DNA from: Niallia circulans NBRC 13626
GTDB taxonomy: Bacteria > Bacillota > Bacilli > Bacillales > Cytobacillaceae
DNA: 64,000 bases
Assembly (NCBI RefSeq): GCF_001591585.1
Contig: NZ_BCVE01000006.1
Coordinates: 62,001 to 126,000 of the forward strand
Reading direction: 5' to 3'
Under the pieces are notes generated by a model that ran no database searches, was not told the DNA's origin, and saw only the letters and a program-made list of their open reading frames with translations. Both the position numbers and the translations under genes were made by a program. Shown in pieces: positions 26,240-36,325 of this stretch (position 1 is the stretch's first letter; the number at the start of each line of letters is the position of its first letter).

Positions 26240-27652
26240 TTATTTTTCCATCCAGTTCGTATGGAAGATTCCTTCTTTATCAAGACGCTCATATGTGTGA
26301 GCACCGAAGTAGTCACGCTGCGCTTGTAGTAAATTTGCTGGTAAAGTTGCAGTACGGTAGCTATCAAAGTATGATAATGCGGCTGCAAAGCTTGGTACAG
26401 GAATACCGTTTAAGACAGCACCAGAGATTACTTCACGTAATGCTGATTGGTAGTTTTCAGTGATTTCACTGAAATATGGATCCAATAGAAGGTTCTTCAA
26501 TTCTGGATCACGATCATATGCATCTTTAATTTTTTGTAAGAATTGAGCACGAATAATACAACCACCGCGGAAAATCATAGCGATTTCGCCATAGTTTAAG
26601 TTCCAATCGTATTCTTCAGATGCTTCTCTCATTTGCGCAAAACCTTGGGCATAAGAAACAATTTTGCTCAAGTATAGAGCTTTACGTACAGATTCGATAA
26701 ATGCTGCTTTATCTCCTGTGAAAGGTTTAATTTCTGGGCCTGAAAGTACTTTGCTTGCTTTTACGCGTTCGTCTTTCATTGCAGAAATGAAACGAGCAAA
26801 TACGGATTCTGTAATCATTGGAAGTGGTACACCTAAGTCTAGAGCACTTTGGCTTGTCCATTTACCAGTTCCTTTTTGACCAGCAGTATCTAAGATTAGA
26901 TCTACTAAAGGTTTACCAGTTTCTTCGTCAACTTTTGTAAAGATATCTGCAGTGATTTCAATTAGGTAACTGTCTAGCTCCCCTTTATTCCACTCTGCAA
27001 ATACTTCATGAAGTTCTTGTGCTTCTAAGCCTAATACATGCTTCATGATGAAGTATGCTTCACAGATTAATTGCATATCTCCATATTCGATTCCATTATG
27101 CACCATTTTTACATAGTGACCGGCACCATCTGGACCGATATAAGTAGTACAAGGCTCATCGTTAACTTTTGCAGAAATATCTCGGAAAATTGGAGCAACT
27201 AATTCGTATGCTTCTTTTTGGCCACCAGGCATAATAGAAGGTCCTTTTAATGCTCCTTCTTCACCGCCAGAAACACCTGTACCGATGAAGTGAATACCAA
27301 GTTCACTAAGCTCTTTATTACGTCTTTGTGTATCTTTAAAGAATGTGTTACCGCCATCGATGACAATATCGCCTTTATCTAATAAAGGTTTTAATTGCTC
27401 GATTGTTGCGTCTGTAGCTGGACCAGCTTTAACCATTAACATGATTTTACGTGGAACTTCTAAAGATTGTACAAATTCTTCTAATGTATATGTTCCAACA
27501 ATATTCTTGCCTTCTGATTCTTTAAGCATTTCTTCTGTTTTTTCTTTTGAACGGTTGAAAACGGAAACAGTATAGCCTCTGCTTTCGATATTCATAGCAA
27601 GGTTTTTACCCATAACCGCTAAACCGATTACACCAAATTGCTGTTTTGTCAT
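26240..27652 (-). CDS. gndA: 6-phosphogluconate dehydrogenase, decarboxylating
   Basis: A 470-aa enzyme converting 6-phosphogluconate to ribulose-5-phosphate with [24 protein letters not shown] is the cofactor site, followed by [31 protein letters not shown] (about residues 126-145), [16 protein letters not shown] and [12 protein letters not shown] complete the active site. Full length compared with the family (about 470). AGGGACG and AGGAAAA precede the ATG. Confidence 0.97.
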   Translation of the reverse strand: MTKQQFGVIGLAVMGKNLAMNIESRGYTVSVFNRSKEKTEEMLKESEGKNIVGTYTLEEFVQSLEVPRKIMLMVKAGPATDATIEQLKPLLDKGDIVIDGGNTFFKDTQRRNKELSELGIHFIGTGVSGGEEGALKGPSIMPGGQKEAYELVAPIFRDISAKVNDEPCTTYIGPDGAGHYVKMVHNGIEYGDMQLICEAYFIMKHVLGLEAQELHEVFAEWNKGELDSYLIEITADIFTKVDEETGKPLVDLILDTAGQKGTGKWTSQSALDLGVPLPMITESVFARFISAMKDERVKASKVLSGPEIKPFTGDKAAFIESVRKALYLSKIVSYAQGFAQMREASEEYDWNLNYGEIAMIFRGGCIIRAQFLQKIKDAYDRDPELKNLLLDPYFSEITENYQSALREVISGAVLNGIPVPSFAAALSYFDSYRTATLPANLLQAQRDYFGAHTYERLDKEGIFHTNWMEK

Positions 27653-27794
27653 TTTTTCCTAACGTCCCTTCTAAACTATGTATCCTTATAGTAGAATTCA
27701 CTTAACTTTAGCAAGATTTTTTAAGTTATGCAACTAAAATGCAACTACTTTTCTTGATTATTTCAAAAAATTTTTTTCGTCACATATAACTTAA

Positions 27795-29060
27795 CTAAAA
27801 TTTCTTTCCTTGCAAAAAATCTTTATTGAAACTAGTTTTGGTACCAATGTCTTCTTCTTTTTTTGAAATATTATTTCTTTCTGATGCTGGCTCAATAATA
27901 GAAGCGCCATATTTTTCTTTCAGCTTATCTATTGCTGTCCATAATGGTTCTTTCGCTGCTTCTTTTTCAAAGGAAAAGAGATCAAGTTGTTTTACTACAA
28001 TATTATTGTCGATTAAATCTCCTGCTGTTATACCTAATAAACGAACAGGATTTCCATCCCATGCTGTCGTAAAAATCTCTTTGCTTATCTGAAGTATCTC
28101 TTCCTCTGATTTTATTGGATTTGCTAATTTTTTGCTCTTGGAATAGTTTTTTCTGTTTCCATAGCGAATGGTTACAGATAAATGATTAGCATGTACATGT
28201 TTTCTTTTCATTCTTGTAGCCACTTTATTCGCTAGGGAGGCCAATACTTGAAATAATTCCTGCTGATTCTTGACATCGCGCGGCAATGTTGTCGAATTGC
28301 CAATACTTTTAAATTCATTGGCAGCTTCTGGATCTACTGGCCGATTATCTTCTCCGTTGGCTTTCTCCTTTAAGCGAATTCCATTGATGCCAAGTGTTGC
28401 TTTGAGTGGAATAGACTGAGCCATCGCTAAATCTTTAATGGTTTCTATGCCAATTGCTCTTAGTTTTCCCCCTGTTTTTTTTCCTATACCATGCATTTCT
28501 TCTACTTGCATCGGCCAAAGTACTTTAGGAATATCCCGCTTTCTTAAAACCGTGATTCCCATCGGCTTTTTTAAATCTGAAGCTGTTTTGGCAAGAAATT
28601 TATTAGGGGCAATCCCGATACTGCATGGTAAGTCTAACCGTTCAAAAATTCGTTTCTGAATCGTTCTTGCAATATATATCGGTGTTCCTAACTCATGGCA
28701 ATGTGTAATATCTACATATCCTTCATCAATGGAAACAGGCTCGACAATATCGGAAAATTCATGAAGAATTTGAAACATTGCAAGAGATGCTGTTCGATAA
28801 CGATCAAAATTTGGAGGCAAAACAATTAAATCCGGACATTTTTTCTTCGCTTCCCATAAAGGCATGGTTGTTTTTACGCCAAATTTTCTTGCTTCATAGC
28901 TGCAAGTGACAATAATACCTCTGCGTTCTTTTTCATTTCCCGCAATTGCCAATGGCTTCCCCTTTAACTGTGGATCATAAGCCATTTCAACAGATGCATA
29001 AAAACTATTCATATCTACATGTAAAATAACTCGTCCCTTTTTCGGATAAAATTCTTTCAT
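27795..29060 (-). CDS. dinB: DNA polymerase IV (Y family)
   Basis: A 421-aa translesion polymerase. ILHVDMNSFYASVEMAYDP holds the first metal Asp, PVSIDEGYVDIT carries the catalytic SIDE-type motif (about residues 107-118), CSIGIAPNKFLAKTASDLKK is the thumb region and GIGKKTGGKLRAIGI the helix-hairpin-helix. The C-terminal little finger extends to QLDLFSFEKEA, a beta-clamp-binding QxxLF motif. It corresponds to yqjH next to gndA in B. subtilis. Confidence 0.95.
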   Translation of the reverse strand: MKEFYPKKGRVILHVDMNSFYASVEMAYDPQLKGKPLAIAGNEKERRGIIVTCSYEARKFGVKTTMPLWEAKKKCPDLIVLPPNFDRYRTASLAMFQILHEFSDIVEPVSIDEGYVDITHCHELGTPIYIARTIQKRIFERLDLPCSIGIAPNKFLAKTASDLKKPMGITVLRKRDIPKVLWPMQVEEMHGIGKKTGGKLRAIGIETIKDLAMAQSIPLKATLGINGIRLKEKANGEDNRPVDPEAANEFKSIGNSTTLPRDVKNQQELFQVLASLANKVATRMKRKHVHANHLSVTIRYGNRKNYSKSKKLANPIKSEEEILQISKEIFTTAWDGNPVRLLGITAGDLIDNNIVVKQLDLFSFEKEAAKEPLWTAIDKLKEKYGASIIEPASERNNISKKEEDIGTKTSFNKDFLQGKKF

Positions 29061-29139
29061 TTTGCTTTCACCAATTCTTTATGATCATTTATAGTCACTT
29101 CTATTCTTATTCCTCTGCTTTTAGCAGAAATCTTACTGC

Positions 29140-29607
29140 TTACGCAGGCTGATTTTTCATATAGTCTTTAATTTCTTTTACACCTTCAAGTGTTTCTAAT
29201 AAAATAGTTGGATCAAGCATTAACACCAAGCGATTTTCTAAATTAAGAACACCTGTTATATATTCTGTTTTCTGATAAGCAGAAATGCCGACTTCTTTTA
29301 TTACTTCGTCTTTTATATCAAGAATTTCTTTTGCATCATTTACAATCATCGCAAACGAGATATCTTCTGTTCGCGCAACAATTAATTTATTATTTTCATT
29401 TTCTTCTGTTTTTTGATTATATAAAACCATCTGCAAATCAATGACAGGGATAAGCTCATCTCTTACTTTTCTTATTCCTCTTACAAAGGATGGCAATTGA
29501 GGAACAGGAGTAATCTGCTCTTCCTTTTCAATCGATATGACATAAGAAACATCTACGGAATATTCTCCATTTGCTACTTTAAATATAACAACCTTCTTTT
29601 CTTCCAT
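29140..29607 (-). CDS. CheW-domain protein
   Basis: A 155-aa single-domain CheW-like coupling protein: VVIFKVANGEYSVDVSYVIS, then PQLPSFVRGIRKVRDELIPVIDL and the C-terminal ITGVLNLENRLVLMLDP strand pattern. It has no receiver domain, so it is not CheV. It would link receptors to CheA, and a chemoreceptor gene is at 13.2-14.9 kb. It is isolated from a che operon, so a specialised or accessory role is likely. GGGGGAA RBS. Confidence 0.85.
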   Translation of the reverse strand: MEEKKVVIFKVANGEYSVDVSYVISIEKEEQITPVPQLPSFVRGIRKVRDELIPVIDLQMVLYNQKTEENENNKLIVARTEDISFAMIVNDAKEILDIKDEVIKEVGISAYQKTEYITGVLNLENRLVLMLDPTILLETLEGVKEIKDYMKNQPA

Positions 29608-29720
29608 TTATATTCCCCCAAGATTCTATTTTTACAGTAGTATTTACCTATACAATATTTTCCTCTGTTTTCTAGATAAATGCAAGTAAAAATAGAAACA
29701 TTTGTTTGATTTATACTAAA

Positions 29721-29748
29721 AAGAGTGCCTCCCTAAAGGAAGCACCCC
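29721..29748 (-). terminator. Terminator after the YqjE-like peptidase gene
   Basis: On the minus strand GTGCTTCC and GGAGGCAC pair (one wobble) around TTTAG and are followed by TCTTTTT. Confidence 0.7.
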
Positions 29749-29763
29749 GACTCCGTCATATAA

Positions 29764-30885
29764 TTATTGACCAGTTACTTCTTCTATAATAGCAAGTACC
29801 ATTTCAGCCAATTTATTTAATTCTTCGATCGGCATTTTTTCATTTGTTGTATGAATCTCTTCATAGCCTACCGCTAAGTTAACTGTTGGGATACCAAAAC
29901 CACAGATAACGTTGGCATCACTTCCACCACCGCTTTGTTGCAGTTCACAGCTTCTGCCAATTTTTGCAGCCGCTTTTTTCGCTACTTCTACAACATGGTC
30001 ACCTTCGCCAAATTTAAAGCCTGGATACATAACATCCACTTCGACAATTGCTTGTCCGCCCATTTCACTAGCTGCCGATTCAAACGCTTCCTTCATTTTC
30101 GCTACTTGTGCAAGCATTTTATCTTCTACTAATGAACGTGCTTCTGCAAGGATATCTACATGATCACACACGATATTTGTTTGTTTTCCACCAGCAAAAC
30201 TGCCAATATTAGCCGTTGTTTCTTTATCGATACGACCTAAAGGCATTTTTGCAATCGCTTTTGATGCAATAGTAATAGCGGAAACTCCTTTTTCAGGTGC
30301 CACACCAGCATGAGCCGTTTTTCCTAGAATCGTTGCTTTAATTTTTGCTTGTGTCGGTGCTGCCACAACGATATTTCCTACCTTCCCATCACTATCTAAT
30401 GCATAACCATATTTCGCTTGGATTAATTTTGGATCAAGTGCTTTTGCGCCTAATAATCCAGATTCTTCACCAACTGTAATGATAAATTGAATCGTTCCAT
30501 GAGAAATATTATTTTCTTTGATTACTGTAAGTATTTCAAGCATAACGGATAAACCAGTTTTATCATCTGCGCCAAGTATTGTTGTGCCATCTGTTACTAT
30601 GTATCCATCTTTAATGGATGGCTTTACGCCAACTCCTGGAACTACTGTATCCATATGAGAGGTAAAGTAAATAGGATCCACGTTCTCTTTCGTTGCTGGA
30701 AGTGTACAAATTAAATTTCCTGCACCATGACCAGTTATAGCTGTAGTATCATCCTCTATCACTTCTAAGCCTAATTCTTCAAATTTCTTTTTTAGTACAA
30801 TGCTGATTTCTTTTTCATATTTTGTTTCCGAATCAATTTGTACCAGTTCTAAAAACTGATTTAATAAACGTTCTTGATTGATCAT
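29764..30885 (-). CDS. M20 peptidase, YqjE / PepT-like
   Basis: A 373-aa zinc aminopeptidase-type protein. TSHMDTVVPG (first metal His-x-Asp, about residues 76-85), LGADDKTGLSVMLEIL (bridging Asp), TVGEESGLLGAKAL (catalytic Glu pair) and GGGSDANVICGFGIPTVNLA are the M20 landmarks. A dimerisation domain lies at about 185-290. I use ATG 30885, which sits behind GGAGG; the upstream TTG is part of that site. It occupies the yqjE position. Confidence 0.93.
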   Translation of the reverse strand: MINQERLLNQFLELVQIDSETKYEKEISIVLKKKFEELGLEVIEDDTTAITGHGAGNLICTLPATKENVDPIYFTSHMDTVVPGVGVKPSIKDGYIVTDGTTILGADDKTGLSVMLEILTVIKENNISHGTIQFIITVGEESGLLGAKALDPKLIQAKYGYALDSDGKVGNIVVAAPTQAKIKATILGKTAHAGVAPEKGVSAITIASKAIAKMPLGRIDKETTANIGSFAGGKQTNIVCDHVDILAEARSLVEDKMLAQVAKMKEAFESAASEMGGQAIVEVDVMYPGFKFGEGDHVVEVAKKAAAKIGRSCELQQSGGGSDANVICGFGIPTVNLAVGYEEIHTTNEKMPIEELNKLAEMVLAIIEEVTGQ

Positions 30886-31093
30886 TTTTCGTTCCTCCAA
30901 AAATTAGTGACATTATTAGTATACGCCTATAAAAAAAGAACATCAAATAAAATTCACGAGGGGGAAATCTCATTTTTCTTCTTATAAAAATAGAAAAGTT
31001 TCCTCAAGCAAATATTCCATCTATTTATAGTTGTACCATTCTGCTATTCTTAGTAAAATAGACAATAAGAATGGTTAAGACATGGAGGATACT

Positions 31094-31195
31094 ATGAAGA
31101 AAAAGAAAAATAGATTACAAAAGATTGTTGTATATTTAATGATCTTTGTTATGCTTGCATCTACCCTGTTGATTGGAATTGGAATGTTATTTTAA
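31094..31195 (+). CDS. prli42: Stressosome-associated membrane peptide Prli42
   Basis: A 33-aa miniprotein: a basic N-terminus KKKKNRLQK followed by one transmembrane helix (IVVYLMIFVMLASTLLIGIG). The pattern QKIVVYLM..MLASTLL is the conserved core of Prli42, which tethers the stressosome to the membrane and relays oxidative stress to SigB in Listeria (established for that family). GGAGG lies six bases upstream of ATG. Confidence 0.85.
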   Translation: MKKKKNRLQKIVVYLMIFVMLASTLLIGIGMLF

Positions 31196-31217
31196 TTTAA
31201 GCTTATTTTCCATAAGA

Positions 31218-31250
31218 AAGCGAAGAAGGATAAAACTTCTTCGCTTTTAT
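31218..31250. terminator. Terminator, prli42 / L,D-transpeptidase
   Basis: AAAGCGAAGAAG and CTTCTTCGCTTT form a perfect 12-bp stem around GATAAAA with a T-tail. It sits at the convergent ends of the two genes and overlaps the stop of the minus-strand gene. Confidence 0.85.
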
Positions 31251-31753
31251 TCAATGGCCCCATATTCCTTTGCTAGCTCTTGAAAACCTTTATCTGAATT
31301 GGTAATCAACACTTTTGTTCCTAAAGGAATGAAATCATAAATAGATTCTATTGCCTCATTTTGCATACGGACACAGCCTTGTGACACGTATTTCCCGATA
31401 CTTCCTGGATTGTTTGTTCCATGAATTCCGTACATTCTTCCATCTGTGTTATTTGCATCAAAACCAATCCATCTTGTCCCTAATGGATTATTCTCATCTC
31501 CCCCCACAATATCTTTTTTTCGATAATAGGGATTTGCGGCTTTAACTGTTATCGTAAATAAACCCTCTGGCGTTAAATCTTCTTTTTTACCGGTCGAAAC
31601 ACTTATCGTTGTCTGCACTCGATTTTCATCTATCAAGGTTAATTGATTCGTTTTTTTATTAATAATGAGAAAAGGATCTCCTGGCAATGGATTTATCCCT
31701 AATGGCCAAACGGGGGAAATTGTTAAGAGAATAGACAAAACTAGTTTTAACAT
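31247..31753 (-). CDS. Secreted L,D-transpeptidase (YkuD domain)
   Basis: A 168-aa exported cell-wall cross-linking enzyme. A hydrophobic signal peptide (residues 1-17) is followed by a YkuD domain. The catalytic segment IHGTNNPGSIGKYVSQGCVR (about 124-143) contains the conserved His, Ser and Cys (SxGCxR). It has no LysM. I start at ATG 31753, which gives a clean signal peptide, rather than 25 codons upstream. It would form 3-3 links or attach proteins to peptidoglycan, possibly in spores. Confidence 0.9.
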   Translation of the reverse strand: MLKLVLSILLTISPVWPLGINPLPGDPFLIINKKTNQLTLIDENRVQTTISVSTGKKEDLTPEGLFTITVKAANPYYRKKDIVGGDENNPLGTRWIGFDANNTDGRMYGIHGTNNPGSIGKYVSQGCVRMQNEAIESIYDFIPLGTKVLITNSDKGFQELAKEYGAIE

Positions 31754-31825
31754 CCAATCACACTCTCTTTTTTTCTTAGTTTGTGTGATTATTGTATTTT
31801 TATACGGAATAGAAAGTTCTTTTAT

Positions 31826-31870
31826 CAAAAAAACAGGTTTCTTGATCTTATCGACTAAGAAACCTGTTTA
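31826..31870 (-). terminator. Terminator of the art operon
   Basis: AAACAGGTTTCTT / AAGAAACCTGTTT perfect 13-bp stem followed, on the minus strand, by a T-run just after the ATPase gene. Confidence 0.88.
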
Positions 31871-31876
31871 ACATTT

Positions 31877-32599
31877 TTATAGCATTTTCTCCAAAAACTC
31901 TTTGGCGCGGTCTGTTTTAGGATTGGTAAAGAACTCAGCTGGTGGAGCATCTTCCACTACAACTCCACCATCTAGGAATAGAACTCTATTTGCCGCTTCT
32001 CTGGCAAAGCCCATTTCATGTGTCACAATAAGCATGGTAATTCCGGTGTTTGCAAGTGACTTCATTACCTCAAGCACTTCTTTCACCATTTCAGGATCCA
32101 ATGCTGACGTTGGTTCATCAAATAGGATTACTTCTGGATTCATCGCAAGGGCACGTGCGATTGCCACTCTTTGCTTTTGTCCGCCTGATAAACGGCTAGG
32201 ATATACATTCGCTTTATCAGCAAGACCAACTTTAGCTAGAAGCTCCTGCCCCATTTTTTCCGCTTCGCTCTTGTTTAGTCCCTTTACTTTGATCGGTGCA
32301 TATGTCACGTTTTGCAAAACCGTTTTGTGTGGGAAAAGATGAAAATGTTGAAATACCATCCCAACGTTTTCTCTTATTTTTTTTATATTTGTATTTTTAT
32401 CTGTAATATCCGTACCATCAATTATTACTTTTCCTTTGGTAGGTACTTCAAGTAAGTTAATACAGCGCAGAAATGTAGACTTTCCTGACCCAGAAGGACC
32501 GATAATCGTCACTACTTCGCCTTTTTCTACTTGTGTATTTATCCCTTTTAAAACGTGAAGCGAGCCATAGGATTTATGCAGATTTTCAACATTAATCAC
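31877..32599 (-). CDS. artR: Arginine ABC transporter, ATPase
   Basis: A 240-aa ATP-binding subunit of a polar amino-acid importer. Walker [10 protein letters not shown] (residues 34-42), signature [15 protein letters not shown], Walker [15 protein letters not shown] and switch His in VTHEMGFA are all intact. The GTG start overlaps the permease stop by eight bases. Closest to YqiZ/ArtR and in the same gene order as B. subtilis. Specificity for arginine is inferred from synteny and from an ARG-box-like site upstream of artP. Confidence 0.92.
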   Translation of the reverse strand: MINVENLHKSYGSLHVLKGINTQVEKGEVVTIIGPSGSGKSTFLRCINLLEVPTKGKVIIDGTDITDKNTNIKKIRENVGMVFQHFHLFPHKTVLQNVTYAPIKVKGLNKSEAEKMGQELLAKVGLADKANVYPSRLSGGQKQRVAIARALAMNPEVILFDEPTSALDPEMVKEVLEVMKSLANTGITMLIVTHEMGFAREAANRVLFLDGGVVVEDAPPAEFFTNPKTDRAKEFLEKML

Positions 32600-33251
32600 T
32601 TCTTCTCATTCTCCTTTCAACTACTTTTGCCAATGTTGTCAGTATCATTACTAGAACGTAATAAATAAGACCGGCAAGAATCATCGGCTCCAAGTATGCA
32701 TATTTTTCTCCGCCCATTATATAGGCTCTACGCATAATATCTGTTACACCAATAACAGTAACAACCGCTGACTCTTTTGTTAAGGAAACAGCTTCATTGA
32801 TTAATGCTGGAAAAATGTTCTTTAAAGCCTGGGGCAAAATTAAATCGAACATCGCTTGCCTAGGGGAAACACCAAGCGCCATAGCAGCTTCTTTCTGGCC
32901 ACGATCTACTGCTAAAATTCCAGCGCGAATAATTTCCGAAATATAAGCAGCTGAATTTAAGCCAAAGGAAAGAATGGCTGCAACAGCTGGCTCAATTTGG
33001 ATACCAGTTAATTGCGGTACCCCAAAATAAATAATCATTAATTGCAGAACAAGGGGCGTTCCTCTAAAAACTGATGTATAAATAGCAGCAATCCAGCTAA
33101 GGACTGGCAGCTTACTAAGTTTAAATATCGAAAGTATAATTCCTAATACAAAACCAATTATTCCAGCCACCACAACAATTTGCAAAGTCACAGTGATTCC
33201 CTTTAACAAATATGGGAGAGAGGGAATAAATTGTTGGAAATCTAAGCCCAT
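32592..33251 (-). CDS. artQ: Arginine ABC transporter, permease
   Basis: A 219-aa HisM/GlnP-type permease with about five membrane helices. The EAA loop [22 protein letters not shown] (about residues 140-161) contacts the ATPase. It overlaps artR at its end and lies 117 bases after artP. GGATTGAG precedes the ATG. Confidence 0.92.
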   Translation of the reverse strand: MGLDFQQFIPSLPYLLKGITVTLQIVVVAGIIGFVLGIILSIFKLSKLPVLSWIAAIYTSVFRGTPLVLQLMIIYFGVPQLTGIQIEPAVAAILSFGLNSAAYISEIIRAGILAVDRGQKEAAMALGVSPRQAMFDLILPQALKNIFPALINEAVSLTKESAVVTVIGVTDIMRRAYIMGGEKYAYLEPMILAGLIYYVLVMILTTLAKVVERRMRRSD

Positions 33252-33368
33252 TACTATCTCAATCCTTTCTAAAAAAACGGAGGTGTTTTTATCTATTATA
33301 TAGCTTAAAAAACAAGAAAATGTTTAGGGCATATTCTGCCCTAAACTATCCCCCGCAATTACCTTATC

Positions 33369-34154
33369 TTAGTTACCAAACCATTTTACAACTAACTTAT
33401 CAATTTCGCCGCTGTCTTTCATTTTCTTTAATTCAGCATTGAACTTTTCTGTTAAGTCGCTGCCTTTTGGAAATGCAATAGCCGAACCAGCGTCTTCATT
33501 TGCTTCCTTCGCTGGGAAAGATGTTAATGTATCCTCTTTATTTAAATAACCTTTTGCAACAACATCCTCAATAATTGCTGCATCAAAACGACCTGCTTTA
33601 ATTTCTTGAATTAATTGAGGAATACGGTCACGGTTCTCTACTGTAACTTTTACTGTTTTAGCGATTTCTTTTGCTGCATCTTCTTGAATAGATCCTAGTT
33701 GTACTCCAACCTTTTTACCATCTAAATCTTGAACAGTTTTAATATTGCTATCTTTTGTCGTTACAACTAAGTCTTTTGCTGTGAAATATATATCGCTGAA
33801 GTCAACATTTTCTGCTCTTTCCGGTGTTGGAGACATACCGGATAATACTAAATCTACTTTGCCAGATTGTAAAGCAGAAATTAATCCGCTAAAATCCATA
33901 TCCTTCACTTGGATTTGGTAACCTAACTTTTCGCTTAATGCTTTGGCTAAATCAATATCAAAACCAATAATCTCATCACTTTTTGCAGTATCAATATATT
34001 CAAATGGTGCATAATCCGCTGATGTTCCCATCACTAGTACTTTTTTATCAGCTGATCCGCTTCCGCTGTTTGCACCTTTTTCATCAGTAGAAGTACCACA
34101 TGCACTTAAAATGACTACTATAGACAACAGCATTAATGCTAATAATTTTTTCAT
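33369..34154 (-). CDS. artP: Arginine-binding lipoprotein
   Basis: A 261-aa extracellular solute-binding protein (family 3). The signal peptide ends in lipobox LSAC (lipidated Cys about residue 19), followed by a Ser/Gly linker. GTSADYAPFEYID opens the mature domain, and GFDIDLAKALSEKLGY and LVLSGMSPTPERAENVDFSD are ligand-site signatures. First gene of artPQR, with a perfect TATAAT and an ARG-box-like operator upstream. Confidence 0.93.
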   Translation of the reverse strand: MKKLLALMLLSIVVILSACGTSTDEKGANSGSGSADKKVLVMGTSADYAPFEYIDTAKSDEIIGFDIDLAKALSEKLGYQIQVKDMDFSGLISALQSGKVDLVLSGMSPTPERAENVDFSDIYFTAKDLVVTTKDSNIKTVQDLDGKKVGVQLGSIQEDAAKEIAKTVKVTVENRDRIPQLIQEIKAGRFDAAIIEDVVAKGYLNKEDTLTSFPAKEANEDAGSAIAFPKGSDLTEKFNAELKKMKDSGEIDKLVVKWFGN

Positions 34155-34217
34155 CTTAAAATCCCCCTATAGTTCCTTATGCTTTTATTCTCTATTAATA
34201 TTAGTAGTTTGTCGCAA

Positions 34218-34249
34218 ATTATAAGATAGTCTTTTAATTTATATTCATG
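34218..34249 (-). promoter_or_regulatory. artP promoter with ARG-box-like operator
   Basis: On the minus strand a perfect -10 TATAAT (complement of 34218-34223) is preceded, at the -35 position, by CATGAATATAAATTAAAA (complement of 34232-34249). This matches the B. subtilis ARG box CATGAATAAAAATTCAAG at about 15 of 18 positions. AhrC is encoded in this window at 59.2-59.6 kb, so arginine-dependent repression of artPQR is plausible. Confidence 0.55.
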
Positions 34250-34446
34250 CAACAATATGAATTTTAACACATACTAATAATTATTCAATACAATTTATAC
34301 AAATTCATCAAATGAAATACTATTCTGAAAAAATAAAATTTTCAAACAAAAGGTTGCATTAGATAAATTAGGACGAAAACTTTATCTAATATAGGTTTGA
34401 ATCTCTTTTTTTCTTGCTGTAAAATCATTTGACAACCTCTATTTCC

Positions 34447-34495
34447 ATAAAAAAAACACCCCTTAAGTCAAATTTCACTTTAACTTTCAGGGTGC
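34447..34495 (-). terminator. Terminator of brxB
   Basis: GCACCC ... AAGT / ACTT ... GGGGTG arms pair on the minus strand with an eight-T tail. Confidence 0.7.
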
Positions 34496-34503
34496 ATGCA
34501 AGC

Positions 34504-34944
34504 TTATTTTACTTCTGTGCAATATTCTTCAAATGCATTTTGTAGTTTTTCTACCACTTGCATAGGATCATGTCCTTCGATTTCATGGCGTTCTACCATC
34601 TTAACTAGTTCGCCGTCTTTCATTAATGCAAAAGACGGAGAGGAAGGAGGAAAACCTGTAAAATAAGAACGTGCTTGTTCTGTTGCTTCTTTATCTTGTC
34701 CTGCAAATACAGTTACTAATTGATCTGGTCTTTTTTTATAATGTAAGGAGTAACCTGCAGCTGGTCTTGCAATTCCACCTGCACATCCACATACAGAATT
34801 AACCATCACTAAAGTGGTGCCTTTTTTGGATAAAGCTTCATCTACAGCTTCTTTTGTTGTAAGTTCTTCGTAACCAGCCTCTACTATTTCTTGGCGTGCT
34901 TGACGGACAACATCATTCATGAATAAATTAAAATCAATGTTCAT
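34504..34944 (-). CDS. brxB: Bacilliredoxin BrxB (YqiW)
   Basis: A 146-aa bacilliredoxin of the DUF1094/UPF0403 family. The CGC active-site motif is in [20 protein letters not shown] (about residues 47-66). It removes bacillithiol from S-bacillithiolated proteins. AAAGGAG precedes the ATG. It lies directly downstream of the bkd genes, as in B. subtilis. Confidence 0.95.
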   Translation of the reverse strand: MNIDFNLFMNDVVRQARQEIVEAGYEELTTKEAVDEALSKKGTTLVMVNSVCGCAGGIARPAAGYSLHYKKRPDQLVTVFAGQDKEATEQARSYFTGFPPSSPSFALMKDGELVKMVERHEIEGHDPMQVVEKLQNAFEEYCTEVK

Positions 34945-35046
34945 CGTTTCGCTCCTTTTATGAAATATCTTCTTTTTACATTATTATAAAAAAAGTATTC
35001 ATTTTCAATTTATTTGTTTGCAAAACTTCTTTATTCATTACACTCT

Positions 35047-36300
35047 TTAATAAATTGGCGTTGTTTCCTCTGACGTTGTCTCTAATATTTCCTTGATTCT
35101 CTGTAGGAATCTTCCACATACAAGACCATCTAATACACGGTGATCGAGAGACATACATAAATTCACCATATCAGAGATGGCAATCATATTATCTTTAATA
35201 ACTGGTCTCTTCACAATTGATTCCACTTGAAGAATCGCTGCTTGAGGATGATTAATAATTCCCATTGACTGAATGGAGCCAAATGATCCGGTATTATTGA
35301 CAGTAAATGTGCCGCCTTGCATTTCATCAACTGTAAGCTTGCCTGTTCTCGCTTTATTTGCAAGTTCTATTATCTCTCTGGCAATTCCTTTTATCGACTT
35401 TTCATCCGCATTTTTGATGACTGGGACAAACAGTGCATCTTCTGTTGCAACGGCAATGGAGATATTAATCTCTTTTTTCTGGATAATTTTATCGCCTGCC
35501 CAACTCGAATTAATTTGCGGAAATTCTTTTAATGCACGAGCAACTGCCTTAACAAAGAAAGCAAAGAATGTTAAGTTATAGCCTTCTTCTTTCTTAAAGG
35601 AGTCTTTCACTTTATTTCTATATTGAACCAGTTTAGTAACGTCGACTTCAATCATTGTCCAAGCATGAGGAATCTCATGTTTACTCTTTACCATATTATT
35701 AGCAATTGCTTTTCTTAATCCCGTAATTGGAAACTCCTTATCCCCTGCACTTGCTGGCACATTATGTACAATTGTTTCTCGTTGAGGAGTATGATTAACT
35801 GTTCCATTAACATAGCCTTTTGCTTCTGTTTGAACTTGGGGAACTCCTTCTTGTATTGCTTTTTGAACATCTTTTCTAGTAATTCTTCCACCTGCACCTG
35901 TTCCATCTAAAAGCGTTAAGTCAATTCCCGCTTCTTGAGAAAGACGTAAAACAGCTGGCGAATATCTAGCTTTTTGACTTGAAGCAGCTTCAGTTAGGGG
36001 GGCTTCAGTTTTTTCTTTCGATTCTGCTTTTGCTTCTTTCTCTACCTGCGTATTGTCCCCTTCTACTTCAATGGTACAAATTACTTCCCCTACTTCAAGT
36101 GTCTGCCCCTCTTCTGCAAGAAGTTCTTTAATGGTTCCCGAAAAAGAAGATGGAATTTCTGCATTTACTTTATCGGTCATTACTTCTGCAAGAGGATCGT
36201 ATTTATTTACGGCATCCCCTACAGCAACAATCCAATTACTAATCGTTCCTTCTGTTACACTTTCACCTAATTTAGGCATTGTTATCTTTTCAATCGGCAT
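35047..36300 (-). CDS. bkdB: Branched-chain keto-acid dehydrogenase E2
   Basis: A 417-aa dihydrolipoyl acyltransferase. An N-terminal lipoyl domain (lipoylated Lys in EVMTDKVNAEIPS, about residue 44) and peripheral-subunit-binding domain (YSPAVLRLSQEAGIDLTLLDG) precede the catalytic domain ending in LCMSLDHRVLDGLVCGRFL, with catalytic HxxxD. It builds the core of the complex that makes branched acyl-CoA for anteiso/iso fatty acids. Last gene of the bkd unit. Confidence 0.95.
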   Translation of the reverse strand: MPIEKITMPKLGESVTEGTISNWIVAVGDAVNKYDPLAEVMTDKVNAEIPSSFSGTIKELLAEEGQTLEVGEVICTIEVEGDNTQVEKEAKAESKEKTEAPLTEAASSQKARYSPAVLRLSQEAGIDLTLLDGTGAGGRITRKDVQKAIQEGVPQVQTEAKGYVNGTVNHTPQRETIVHNVPASAGDKEFPITGLRKAIANNMVKSKHEIPHAWTMIEVDVTKLVQYRNKVKDSFKKEEGYNLTFFAFFVKAVARALKEFPQINSSWAGDKIIQKKEINISIAVATEDALFVPVIKNADEKSIKGIAREIIELANKARTGKLTVDEMQGGTFTVNNTGSFGSIQSMGIINHPQAAILQVESIVKRPVIKDNMIAISDMVNLCMSLDHRVLDGLVCGRFLQRIKEILETTSEETTPIY

Positions 36301-36325
36301 TGTTTTTCCCTCCTTGTTGTACGAC

